NCBI RefSeq assembly: GCF_003473485.1
Contig: NC_053048.1
Coordinates: 37,320,755 to 37,384,754, forward strand
Source of the DNA: Medicago truncatula
Lineage: Eukaryota > Streptophyta > Magnoliopsida > Fabales > Fabaceae
Direction of reading: 5' to 3'
Length of the DNA stretch: 64,000 nt
The translations under genes were made by a program, and so were the position numbers. The notes under the pieces are model-generated. The model did not search any database, was not told where the DNA came from, and was given only the letters and a program-made list of their open reading frames with translations. Below, in pieces: positions 27,723-39,500 of the stretch (the stretch's first letter is position 1; each line of letters opens with the position of its first letter).

Positions 27723-29110
27723 ACAAATGTAAAACAAAAATCATCTGAATAACACACAATATTACATTCAACAGTGAAATCAGTATATCACGTGTATTCA
27801 ATCTTTTCATTCTAATAAAATGCTATCGTCCATCAAATAAGTAAATAATATCAAGAAACCGGTGACCATGTATGTGGATAGATTCCTCACGAACAATTAC
27901 TTTGAGGCATTGTTGAAATAAATGAATCAAATATTTTGGAAGACTTCTTTTATAGACATAGTGGTTTAAATGTTGCAACCAAGCCAAAACTCAGGAATCT
28001 CGAGCCATCAATAATTAATATTCCTAAACCAATTAACATGTCTAAAGCCTCAACAATTAATTATAGAAAAATTTATAAGAGATGTAGTTAAAAGATGTTG
28101 CATATATTTTTAGCCTTTACTTGTAAGCAATTTTTTTTTATATAGATTTCATACTCAAAATAAACTCACTATAACAATTTGTTATTAACAAAGTTTTTAC
28201 TCAGTTTATACATTTATGTTTAAAGTTTAGTTGTACAATTATGTATACACTTAAGAGATCAAGTTTATAAATTTGGGTAGATGGAAATCAAATCTACACA
28301 AAATACTCAAAAGCGAAAACTTACACATAAGAAAGAAGATACATCCACTCATTATTTCATTGTCAAGCTTTTAAAATCATTCATCAAAATGATCACATCA
28401 AGCAAAAGATAATGAAGCACCAATCAAAACTAATAATTATTATTAAGTACACAAACATTTTATCAAACGCTTCAATGCATTTTATCCCCTTGCTAACTTG
28501 AGTCCCACTAAAACTATCCACCTTCACAATTTCAAGGTGTTTATCACCTAAAAGTTAATAATAACACTTACATATTTAGTTATCACAACACCAAGAAAAA
28601 CATGTACCAACTTCAACATCACCTAAATGAATCTATATCTTTCGTTTCATTTTGTTTGTAACACACATCACGTTAAACATTAATATATTGAATTCAACAA
28701 ACAAAAACATGAATAAACTAATATTAGATGCAATCATAAAATAGAGCAAAAACGAATTTGCTTTTTAATCACTAGAATATATCCACACATATGACATGGT
28801 TTCTTAGTAAAAACTATAGACAATGACAACAACCCCCATCAACCCTTACTATTCCAATATATTTTCATCACACTCATTAATTTCAGCCACAATCCGCTAC
28901 TACATCTTCATCCCCTAAATACGAAGACCCATAAACAATAAACAAATTAGGACAAGAAAGAGTTACAAAAATGCAATAACAATCATCCTACAATACTCAC
29001 CAATCTACAAACAAAAAAGCATATTCCCTGCAAGCAATAAACCTATTAAGGTGAGATAACTTGTTGAGGGTGATGATAACCTCTTAGTTCAATCTATTAT
29101 ATATTACTAA
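27585..29110 (-). mobile_element. Candidate non-autonomous Helitron (3' end at 27585)
   Basis: Read on the minus strand, the sequence ends in a GC-rich hairpin (ATCCGTGCGAACACACACGG, then GTCCA) followed by CTAG and then T, which is the hairpin-plus-CTRR|T signature of a Helitron 3' end. The stretch to about 29110 is AT-rich, non-coding and contains a long A run at 27685-27721. I could not fix the 5' TC end, so the right boundary is a guess bounded by the next MITE. Confidence 0.4.
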
Positions 29111-29127
29111 ACTAATTTCACATCTAA

Positions 29128-29484
29128 GGGGGCGTTTGTTTTTGGGAAACACAAATTATTTCCAGGAATAACATACCCGGGAATGAAAATATGAAAATTT
29201 GATTCTTGAGTATTTGTTAAAAAAAGTGTTTGGCAAATAACTTGACATTCCTGAAAAAATTGGAAGTTACAATTTTTTTTTTAAATCTATGCATAATATC
29301 ATGGGAATGCACATTCTCATCTCTTTACATGGGAATAATGGAAGTTATGAGAAGTTACTCCATTCCCAGGAACCTTTATACCCAGGAATATTTTTTTCTC
29401 AACCTCATAACAAACATGGGTATAATCATTCCCTAGTCATGTATTCCCGGAAATGTCATTCTTAACCTTGAAACAAACACCCCC
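29128..29484. mobile_element. MITE (~357 bp) with TAA target duplication
   Basis: TAA at 29125-29127 and 29485-29487. Terminal repeats GGGGGCGTTTGTTTTTGG and reverse complement GGGGGTGTTTGTTTCAAGG. Subterminal CCCGGGAAT / ATTCCCGG motifs also pair. Confidence 0.75.
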
Positions 29485-29504
29485 TAAAAAATTTACAAAT
29501 ATTG

Positions 29505-29705
29505 GAGCAGAGAAGGGAAAGAAGCTTTTTACCCTGGTTTCTTCACCGTAAACCTTTCGAACGTGCTTCCCCACCGAGACCTGATACACCCCATTCGCTG
29601 CCACTAAGCGCAGTGCTCTTATTTGAAGATGATGCCGCTGACGCTCAATTTGAAGTTTGTCTCGATCTCCGTCGATTTGGAGAGCGTATCCAATGATTAC
29701 ATCCA
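29505..29705. other. GC-richer island with open frames on both strands, unassigned
   Basis: About 200 bp between two MITEs is less AT-rich than its surroundings and open in more than one frame (plus strand 29502-29696; plus strand from ATG near 29629 ending in VSNDYIHSLQCR; minus strand 29437-29706). I recognise no domain. It may be a gene fragment carried or stranded by transposition. Confidence 0.25.
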
Positions 29706-29729
29706 TTCACTTCAATGTCGCTAAATTAA

Positions 29730-30008
29730 TACTCAATTTGTTCCTTTTTAATTATCACATTTTGACTTTTTAGATAAACCAAACAACAAATACTTTTACT
29801 ATTTTTGAAACAACAATTTATCTTTTTTTCTATAATAACCTTAATCATTTAATATCTCATTTCATATATTTCTCTCTCTGCAGTAAATATCTAAGGGTAA
29901 TATAGATAAATCAACATTTAATGATGTGTTGGACTTTAAAAATGAAAGTTAATTGGAAACAAAAAATTTATGCAAAAGTGACAATTATAAAAGAGCGGAG
30001 GGAGTACT
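29730..30008. mobile_element. Stowaway-like MITE
   Basis: The right end GAGCGGAGGGAGTA is the reverse complement of the Stowaway hallmark TACTCCCTCCG; the left end (TACTCAATTTGTTCC) is diverged, but both ends continue with pairing sequence (TTTTTAATTATCAC against AGTGACAATTATAA). Confidence 0.6.
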
Positions 30009-30498
30009 AGTGATGTCATATCTCGTGTTCATGTATGTTGTTTCATAGTTTGGGTGCTACACTATACTAGTGTAGTGCTACTTCTTGAAATTGATTTGAG
30101 TTATCGAAAAAAAGATAGATCTTTTGGGAATACGAAATTTGACATTGTATAAATATATGGTTTTGGTAGGTTTAATATTTTTAATCGTTATTTTCTCTCA
30201 CGTCGGGAGGAAAAAAAATTCTAGATCGTGACGTCGGATTTTTGTGTGTCCAAATGACACAACTCATGGAAAAAACAACGGAGCATAAATTCGTACAAAA
30301 TATTGATATGCATGGTGAATGTGGGTTCAATTGGACTAATTGGCTACTGCTTTTGGTATTTTTTTGTATGTAGTATGTCGTTCATTAGCATGAATTGTTT
30401 CATGAAGAACTGTTGCTCAGAAGATTTGAATTTTTAATTTGTTCTTTTAAATTTTCGGCTCCCTTCACTTTATTTTTTCAATTTTCCGTTACTTTTAT
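30009..30498. other. AT-rich spacer
   Basis: No gene or clear repeat seen. Confidence 0.35.
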
Positions 30499-31012
30499 AG
30501 TATGTTTGGACGAGGTAATTGGAAAATTTTAGAGAATTTAGAATTCTAGGCAATTTAAAAGATTCAATTAAATTACTTTCATTTCTCAATTCTTGTTTGG
30601 ATGGAGCAAAAAACAATTTCATCATCATCATTTTTGGGCAACTTTTGTAATTTTTTTGGGCCAAATTTAAAAATTGATATTTGGGGTCAATTTGTGAATT
30701 TAAAAATTTTGAGGGGTCAAATTATAATTTTTGAAAAATTTGAGGGGCCAATTTGTAATTTTTTTGAAATTTATTGGGGTCAAATTGAAAAATTTGAGGA
30801 CCAAAATGCAAAATTTGAAAAATTATAACAATGATGAATTTTGAAATTCTTAGCTTTTAGGTGTCATTTAAAATTCTCTAAATTTGACTTGAACAAAATA
30901 CTTCATAAATTTCCATCATTTTGAAAATACTTCAAACTATTATCCAAACAATGGAATTCACATTAAAGTATTTGAATTCCCTCAAAACATTCCCCCATCC
31001 AAACACACTCCT
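30499..31012. mobile_element. MITE (~515 bp) with internal G/A-T satellite-like motif
   Basis: Left end AGTATGTTTGGACGA and reverse complement of the right end (AGGAGTGTGTTTGGATGG) are inverted repeats. The interior repeats the theme TTTGAGGGGTCAAATT / TTTGAGGGGCCAATTT several times, which also creates a 75-codon open frame at 30601-30828 that is not a gene. Confidence 0.6.
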
Positions 31013-31163
31013 AGAGTTCAAAACAAAGATCTAGAAATTTAGATTTTTGACTATCTCATAAGTCTCTATCAAGAGATGACTTTTTTATCGAGGTTAGTTT
31101 GTACTAATTTTCTAATGATAATGCTCATTGAACGTAAGCTTGTTCAGTAACTGTACAAGAAAG

Positions 31164-31446
31164 TACTCCCTCCCGTCTTTTAATATAGGAGTAGTCACAA
31201 AAATCACTGGTATTAAGAAAAGTTGTTGAAGTAATAAATTTATTTGAAATATGTGTTACTATTACTAAATTGCCCTTTATGCATAAATCCATTTAATGTT
31301 GATTTTTCATATTCCAAGATAATTGATAGTATTAATAAGAGGTATAGTTGAAAAAAGAATAATGAATACATCTATGAATTTGTAGATAATATTATATCCA
31401 AGGACAGACTTTTTTTGTAAACAATCTTATAGGAACCGAGGGAATA
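31164..31446. mobile_element. Stowaway-like MITE (~283 bp)
   Basis: Left end TACTCCCTCCCGTCTTTTA; right end ACCGAGGGAATA, whose reverse complement is TATTCCCTCGGT. These are the usual Stowaway termini with TA at the edges. Confidence 0.65.
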
Positions 31447-32385
31447 TTTAATTATGCATTCATCCTTTATTTGATTAAAATACATTGGGATCTCAATCTA
31501 CTAAAATTCAAGGGTTGACATCTATGGATAACCTACTAAAATTAGGGTCAATATCTTCTCCATTTGTTCCATTTAGAGAGATAAAGACACATAAAAAGTA
31601 AAAAATAATTAATGATGGTGGGACCCACTTAGTGATAGGACCCGTCACTTATTTTTTGTGTCTATCTCTTCCCAAATTGCAACAAATGGAAAAATTTATA
31701 AATGGAGAGGATCTCTCCATGTTATCAACTTTGATTCAGTCACTAAGAAACGATTGGTCATGAGATGAGAGGGAGATCACACTGAATGAAGAGAGAAAAT
31801 TGTGTCAAGTGTTTGTGTTTGGGAGGGATGGAGAGAGAAAGCATATGAAAATAAATTAAGCATCTCAATGAAGGAAGACAAAAAGTCTGGAAAAAAAAAG
31901 AAGGAACGGATAAATTGAATACTCCAGTTAGTAAAACGTGTTATACTAAAGACTTAATGTATATTAAATGAATTAAATACTAAAAGGAAATAAAGAATAA
32001 ATTTTGTATTGAAAATATAAATAATTAAACATTTACAACATTAAATACACAAGTTATGATTGAAAAATTATTTCAAAAGACCTACTATTTCTGTTTAAGG
32101 TTTGTTTAGAAAAGTATTTGAAATTATCTGTGAATTTGATCTAGTAAAAATTAATTTGAAATAATTTAACTTATAAGTAAATTAATTATAAAATTTAGTG
32201 AAAAAATTCCAACCAACCACAAACTACTTTTTATCACTACTAATCAATATTAAAACTAAGACAATCAATTTTGATATATTATTACAACAAATAGACATGA
32301 GATTTTTCTTTAGCAAAATTGTGTTTATCCCAAGACACAACAACCATATCGTTCCCCTCCATTGAATGGGAGGTCAAAGAAGTTA
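31447..32385. other. Spacer and presumed 3' UTR of PRFB1
   Basis: A short foldback at about 31553-31718 (TCTCCATTTGTTCCATTT against AAATGGAGAGGATCTC) is visible. The rest is AT-rich without coding potential. The part adjoining 32385 is presumably PRFB1 3' UTR. Confidence 0.4.
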
Positions 32386-35300
32386 TTAGTTAACCCCACT
32401 GGTAGACATTGTCATACTATACTTGTGTTTGAGGTAAGATTTGATGAAGGGATCCAATTCTCCATCAATAACAGAGGTGATATCTGGTGTTTCATGCCCT
32501 GTTCTTACATCCTTTACTAGTTTGTATGGATGGAAGACATAATTTCTTATTTGCTGTCCCCATTCAGCCTTCACTACGTCCCCTCGAATCTGTTTAAATT
32601 CAGTTGCACGTTGCTCTTCAGCTATCACCAACAGCTTCGCTTTCAAACGACTTAAAGCTTTTATCTTATTTGCTAGCTGGGATCTCTCCTCTGCACAAGC
32701 ATAATTGCAGTTTGGAGTTAAAACTTACAAATAGTATAGATAACCAAATTAGATCCATAATAACACAAAATAAGTGGCTCTCAATTTTTTTTTCACAAAA
32801 GTGAATTTAAACAGAAGCAACAGTAACACTCTACAAATGATTAGAGTAGTGAGTGTGGCAGTTACGATAATTATAGTATTGGTTCTAATCAGAAAATTGA
32901 TTTGATAACGTTATGTAGAGAGAGAGAGTCAATAAATGAGTGAAGCCTCTCTTTCCTTTCAAATGAATGGAAACAGATCAAAGGAGAAAGAAAAACCTGT
33001 GCAGCGAAGAGTGACACCAGTTGGGATATGTGTAATTCGAACGGCAGTTTCAACCTTGTTAACATTCTGACCTCCTTTTCCCCCTGCTCTTGAGAAGCTG
33101 ATTTCCAGGTCCTCTTCTGGAATTTCAACATTCAAAGATTCTTCTGGAAGAAGAGGCATGACTTCAACACCAGAAAAGCTTGTCTGTTCAAATATTCAAA
33201 TATTGGAGTTTAAAAGAAATATTGTGCATTTGTAATCAAAGGCATATGACTAACACATTCAAAAGCTTTGTTTTCTTTCATTAATGGACATCATTGCTAT
33301 TGCAGTCTACAGCAGCACTTTCACTGGGTTTTTTTGGGAACTGATCAAGCAATCTGACATTCAGCTAGCAAAAAGAGTCGGTTGTTACCTGACGAAGACC
33401 TTTGGAATTAAAAGGGGACTGCCGAACAATGCGATGTGTTCCTTTCTCCCCAGACAAATACCCATACGCATAACGGCCTTCAACTTCGATGGTGGCAGAT
33501 TTAATTCCAGCTTCTTCTCCAAGAGATTTCTCAACCACTCTGGTTTTGTATCTTTGTTTCTCATCACTACATCTAAAGCATGTCGCCCAGTCCTGCACTG
33601 GAATAGTAAGTTGAAATTGAATACTCAGCATCACCACAAAGTACTCATATTCCAAGAAAAGCGCAAATAAAAAAAATAACTCAAAAGATTGATAAGTTGC
33701 AACTTTTCAGACTACACAGTGCGGGCTCTCTATATTATTATCTGAGAAGAAAAAAAAACAGCATAGCAAGGTTCCAAGATGACTATTTTTTAGAAATGGC
33801 AGAATATTAAATGCTTAACAAACTCATTCCCACATACTACAAGTGCACTCATCCAGATTTAAATGCATATGACAGTTACTTGTCAGTACACATGTGGCTA
33901 TGAACAAATTTCAGAAAGCCTGGAGAAGTTTAAAAATGTTGAGACAGAGAGGTGACATATAGCTGCGTGAATTTTTACTCAGGATGAAAAAAAGAAGGTA
34001 AATTCTAGCTTTTCCTGGCATACAAATTACAAGTTCCTCCGTTCTACCCGTATAATATATCAGACAATAATTTTTTTACCTCTAGGGCTAGGAATGAAAA
34101 AACAAGTTCATTAAGGTAACACCTGTACACGGATAGCTATTTACCTGTGCATCAGTGCCTCCTGCACCTGCTGTAATAGAGATAACAGCACCTTCTTTGT
34201 CGTAAGGACCAGAAAGAAGTTGAGTCAGCTCAAACCGATCAATTGACTTATTCAGTTCTTTAATTAGACTAGAAGCTTCTTCATAAAGCCCTTTATCAAC
34301 GGATTCCATTTCCTCTGTCAGCATAACTATTGTTTCTGCATCCTCAACCTACATTCATTGTAATGAAGGCCATAGTGGCACATGATTAGATTGGTACAAG
34401 TGAAGAAGTGGAGAAACTCAACACAACACGAGTCCTTAAAAGAGAGATAGATTTGTTGTACATCGTGGAAGCATCGTGAACATTGATAGCCATGTTTATA
34501 AGTCTGCGGGTGGCTATTTTTATTTTGGCTTTTATCATATTTTTTTTATCTTTCTTGCACTTAATATTAGCAGGAGATAAATAACTTTTGTGTCAATTTT
34601 ACAAAATTACCTTCATTAATTTTTGTTTCTAAATCTTTACGGCCAGTTCTTGAGGCATTTAAAAGTTAACAATGAAACTTGAAATCCAATTTATTTATTA
34701 GTATAGATATTACTGCATGTCGGTCTTCATGTAATTGCTCCTAAGATATTCAGAATTATATCTAACCTGAGTTTTGTAGTCATTGAGCAATTTTATCTTT
34801 TCTTTGACATCAGCCAATGTCGAAAGAGTCTGTTGAGCTTTGGCTCGGTCGTCCCAAAAGGAGCTACAAGATGCTTCCTCTTCCAACTTGGCAAGTTCTT
34901 GCTCCAATAATTGTAGACCAGATGATTCTCTAATCTCTTTGACACGCTGTGATGCAATTTCAACATCCTTCCTCAGAGAATAAAAATCTGCAACACAATG
35001 CCAGAGTGCTACTTTAAAACAAACTAATCCAGAATTAATTTTAGCGACTATCCACTAATTGATTCACCCCATACATTACGATGGAGTATATGATTATACA
35101 AAAGGAAGAGAGAAACGGGAAATTACCGAATGACTTAAATCTAAAGAAGCCTTCATGATAACACCAATGTGCAAATCTACTTGTTCAATTACAAAATACT
35201 ACTTTAGATTGCAATCATTTGGAATAGAAAATAATTTACAAACAGCAAAATGTTAATAAGATACTGCCCTGTAGTCTCTCGGTGTTGTCGCCTACATCAT

Positions 35301-36660
35301 TCCTTAAGGGTGTATTTGGATGGAGGATTTAGGAGGGAAAGGGAAGGGAGGGCTTACTTTTCTTTTTTAAATTACAGACACTATAAAATGATTTTTAAAA
35401 AATTGAAATAATCATATGATAAATAATCATATAATACTTCAATAGCACTTTATATCATCCGTGATTTAAAAAAGAAAAGTAAGTCTTCCCTTCCCTTCCC
35501 TTCCCCTCCTAAACTCAATTCAAACACACCCTTAAGTGCTTCCCCGTAGTCGGAAAAAGAAGATGATACAATACAACATTTGGTAACTGATGGGTGCATA
35601 TTCCAGTCATGACGACTTATTTTAAAGCTGAAAGTCAAGGGCCACTTTAAATTATGCACATCAGACTCCCTGCAAGGGTTTTACGTGCACGTGCAAATCG
35701 CGGTAATAACACACTGCCTTGTTCAGAATCTGCTCTACAAGAGTGCTATAGCGCTACTATAGCTGCTGTTTGACAATTTTGTACTGAATAGTGTATTGTG
35801 GAACAATATTGATTCATTCACATTCTGCTACGCTACAGGGACTTTTAACAACACTGAGTGGGGGTAACACTTACATTATTATTACATAAAATTTAGTGGT
35901 CAAGAAGTCAGCTGAGCAAGTTTTGAAGGGATTTGGGTTGTTAGCAGCTGTAAAACCTACTACATACAATCTTAACCATAAAACAAACTGAATATGAAAT
36001 TGAAGACTTAAAATTACATGAGAGCCAGTTACTTTGAAACTACTGTGGTTCCATTTTCACTTCAAAACACAGGGATTCTACAATTGACATATAATTCGAG
36101 GGAGTTACGCGCATTTTAGCCTCATTCTAAATACTAATATCATAACATCACCGCCGGCGAATGAAAATGTGACATGATTTTGTCTGAATTATACAAAAAG
36201 ATCTCAACTAAAGTATGGACATAAACATTAATAATTAATGTCATTGATTGATAACAAAAGCAGTTACCTTGAAGTGCGGAATCACTTGTGTGAGTATCCT
36301 CCTCCCCTTCCCCAACGCTGCTCAATTGATTCTCAGGCGTCGCAAACAGAACTACTGTGAAAGCCATTAACACAAAAACAAAAAATAATGAAATAAATGA
36401 AGTAGTAAACATGAGAATTGAAATAAATAAATAAATAGAATAGAAAGAGTACCAGGTGATAGAGGAAAAGGAGAAGGACGATGAGAGAGAGTGGTGGTGC
36501 GGAAAGATAAGAAAGGAAAATGTGGTGAAGAAGAAGAAGAAGAAGAAGAAGAAGAGGGAAATTGTGGAATGAGAAATGGTTGTTTATAAGACCTAAAGGT
36601 TTTGGCGGTTACAGTGGTGGTGTAGTAGCAGCACAGAGGGTGTGAAACAACAACCTCCAT
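32386..36660 (-). CDS. PRFB1: Peptide chain release factor 2, plastid type (PRFB1/HCF109-like)
   Basis: Seven exons (minus): 36453-36660, 36268-36354, 34767-34987, 34145-34348, 33389-33592, 32997-33183, 32386-32690; GT/AG throughout, phases agree, 471 residues. The N-terminus is Ser/Thr/Pro-rich with a run of ten Ser, a likely chloroplast transit peptide. Domain 1 ([19 protein letters not shown]) is followed by [11 protein letters not shown], the decoding-domain loop [17 protein letters not shown] with the SPF stop-codon recognition motif, and [17 protein letters not shown] with the catalytic GGQ. The end has [20 protein letters not shown]. In plants the plastid RF2 terminates translation at UGA (and UAA) and stabilises UGA-containing plastid mRNAs. 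One oddity: exon 5 starts [17 protein letters not shown] where the family has DWADML-RMY-RW before the EKQRYKT-like end, so the helix is four residues shorter and scrambled. With SPF and GGQ intact, it may still work, or be a weakened copy. Confidence 0.92.
35308..35531. mobile_element. MITE (~224 bp) in PRFB1 intron 2
   Basis: TTAA lies on both sides (35304-35307 and 35532-35535). The whole element folds back: GGGTGTATTTGGATGGAGG with AGGGAAGGGAGGGCTTACTT on the left pairs with the right arm AAGTAAGTCTTCCCTTCCC and CAAACACACCC. It sits between PRFB1 exons 2 and 3. Confidence 0.8.
36527..36556. repeat. (GAA)n trinucleotide repeat within PRFB1 exon 1
   Basis: The plus-strand GAA run encodes, on the minus strand, the poly-Ser stretch of the predicted transit peptide. 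Such a repeat is likely length-polymorphic. Confidence 0.85.
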
Positions 36661-38288
36661 GACTTAAACGAGTCGCTTCAAACTGAAAGAAACTAGAGAC
36701 AGATTGTTCGTTCCTGCGTGCGTAAGTTATTTTGTTCCGGATATGGTTGTTAGTGGTTACGCGGTCTAAGGTTGTCTACTTGTCTTGTGAAATTGGGTTT
36801 TGCTAATTCTCAATTAACAAATTATTTATTGGAAATTTTAATACTTGATGCATTCAAGGCACAATTTCTATAAAAAAATTACTTTTTAAAGTCTTTAAAA
36901 AATATCTGATGCATTTATTAATATTTTTCATTGAAATTACAATGACTTTACGACTAGAAATTTAAATTTTGGGTCATGCTAATTTTTGTTTTGAAGTTGT
37001 TTTTAGATTTTTTTGTAGATTTTTATTATTTTTTTAAACCATAATAGACAGATACAATACTCTTTAAAATGTTTTTTTTTGTTGTAAAAAGTGATTATTT
37101 TAAAAAGTTATAACCAGTTTGTTACATATTAAAATAAAAGGGATTTTGATATTCAACAATCTAATGATTATATTTTTAGAGATTTTATAAAAATAATCAT
37201 AATCTTTTTTGTGGTTGTTTATTGGAATAAAAATCATTTCTTTATAGAAAAAATAATTAAATTTGTTTAAATTCAACTATATATAAAAGAGATTTTTTAT
37301 TACAAAATTGTCTCAATCTCATGATACTTATCTTCTCTCTCCTCTAAAAATTGCATGAATCTTTTGATAATTATCTTCCGTCCAACAAAAGTTATTTATG
37401 TTGTCACGAGTGTATCCTCCATCCCGTGAAATATAGGTTGCATATTGAAATATAGCTGTCAATGTAACATTTGAGTTTATACAAAAAAACATTTGAGTTT
37501 CATGGAAACTGAAGTTACAAATATCACTCAAAATACATCTGCCAGTGCCTCCAGAATTCCAGCACAACTGTGTTTATACATAAAAACTAAAGCATAGTGG
37601 GTTCTGACAAAAGTTTGATTCAAAACCTCATTACTTTGATATTGCTTCTTTGAAATTTCCCAGTTTGCTCCATATGGACAACAGAAATCAATGTCTGCAT
37701 GTAACATTAGTCATTTTAGCTTTCTCCAAGAATAATATTATGCAAAGGAGAAAACTTAGGTACAATTCCTTAGGTGCTTTTCGCATAGTTCTTAACTAAA
37801 AATACATATTTTTTGGATATAACAAACTTTGAGAAAATTATGGATTTGAGGAAATCATGGTGAATTTAGTTAAGAACCATACGAAAAGCATCTAAGGAAT
37901 TGTACCTAAGCTTTCCCCTTATGCAAATTAAGCATACAAACAGTTCACAAAGATTGTTTAGGCCATAAGTTGTGCTTAGAGAACTAAAAGCCATAATTGA
38001 TAATTAAAATCATAATATTCATTTTGCAAGGCCTAAAACCACCTAATCACTTGTCAACCCACTGTGTGAAAGGCCTAAAACCACCTAATCATTGACAACC
38101 CATTGGCATCCTACACAATAAGAGATAGACTTTAAAGTTTGCTAAGTTGATTCTCATTTAATCTTGTAAGTTAGATTTTAGATGACCTACAAAAGAAAAT
38201 AAATAATAAATCCCTTCAAAAAACATATATATGATTTTTTTTTAAGGGATAGATATTTGATGTAGACTTAAAATCTTCACTGTTATAG
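36661..38288. other. PRFB1 upstream region and spacer
   Basis: Promoter of PRFB1 is presumably near 36661-36850. The rest is AT-rich. A 40-bp local direct repeat (AGGCCTAAAACCACCTAATC) occurs at about 38029 and 38070. A short inverted pair (TAGGTACAATTCCTTAGG near 37758 and its complement near 37895) suggests a small foldback. No gene seen. Confidence 0.4.
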
Positions 38289-39020
38289 CAAAAAGCCAAA
38301 AAGTAAACACAGATAATCAGTCAAACAAACTAAGTCATATCATTCCTCAAAAAATAAACTAAGTACTACCAATCAATAAAAAAAATGGGAATAGCAAAAA
38401 CATTAGTAAGTCAACAATACTAAACAGTTAGAATGCATAATTCCATAGTATTGTGTTATGTAAAGGGATCGAATTTGTCGAAAATTTAAGTTTTCACTTT
38501 GATATTTTATTTTAATTTATTTAAGAACATGCAAACCAATCAAAATTAAGTGCACTCTAACATCATACTCTTAAACTAAGAGTGTTCCACTGAGAGTTTG
38601 GTAATGTTCTTAACTGAGATATTCTAATTAAGGTCAATGTTCCACTAATATTGCAAAAGTAAAAAGTAAACACAAATAACCAGCTAAACAAAAAAGTCAA
38701 ATGATTCCCCAAAAAAAAAAAAAACAAATCATACCAATCAATAAAAATAAAAAAACGGGAATAGCAAAAACATGAGTGAATCAACAATACCAAAACAGTT
38801 GGAATGCATAATTCCATTGTATTTTGTTATGTAAATGAATCTGATTTGTCTAAGTTTTAAGTTTTCACTTTTATATTTTGTTTAAATTTTTTTAGAAATA
38901 TGCAAACCAATCAAAATAAAGTGCACTCTAACATCATATTCTTAAACTAAAAGTATTCCACTAAGAGTTTGATAATCTTCTTAACTGAGATATTCTAATT
39001 GAGGTCAATGTTCCACTAGT
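38289..39020. repeat. Direct duplication of a ~365-bp non-coding unit
   Basis: Unit 1 (38289-38650) and unit 2 (38651-39020) share long blocks such as GGGAATAGCAAAAACAT, GAATGCATAATTCCAT, GTGCACTCTAACATCATA and TAACTGAGATATTCTAATT in the same order. Divergence is visible, so it is not recent. It lies downstream of the F-box gene. Confidence 0.85.
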
Positions 39021-39500
39021 GTACTGGTAGATACTGCCCCTGGAACTGGAAATTGAAGTGGCATGAGAATTTGAAATGTTATTCGGCAATGTATGCACAA
39101 CAACATGAACCAGTTTTTTAATGTCTGATCAACTAACCTAAGACGCTTAGAGTCCAAAATGAGGTTTGATAAACAACATATTGCTGACTTTAGAGATTGT
39201 CACACTACTGTTTACCCTCTTTGAAACTCGCTTGGTTTTTTATGAGCTGGATTTTCTTCTAAAATGAGGCAGACAGAATAATTTGCACTAGAGATTTTAA
39301 TTCAAATCCTAAAAACTACAAATCAAAATAAAATGCCAATAGACAAATTATGCATCCAATTGAAGGAACAATGACTTTAAAACTAAAACTATCGGATCTA
39401 ATAGATCACCAGTCGATGAAAATTTGTTTCATTAAAACTAACATTATGTACTTTAAAATATAACAAAAAACTGCATAAGTAAAGATCTACAAATAGAAGT
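39021..39500. other. Downstream region of the F-box gene
   Basis: AT-rich; presumably includes the 3' UTR of the F-box gene. Nothing else seen. Confidence 0.35.

Noticed and set aside
30601-30828. 75-codon open frame, repetitive Phe/Gly/Gln peptide
   Set aside because: It is produced by an internal repeated motif of a MITE; no start context or splice sites.
33284-33670. 128-codon plus-strand frame
   Set aside because: It overlaps the PRFB1 exon at 33389-33592 on the opposite strand and has no protein-like features of its own.
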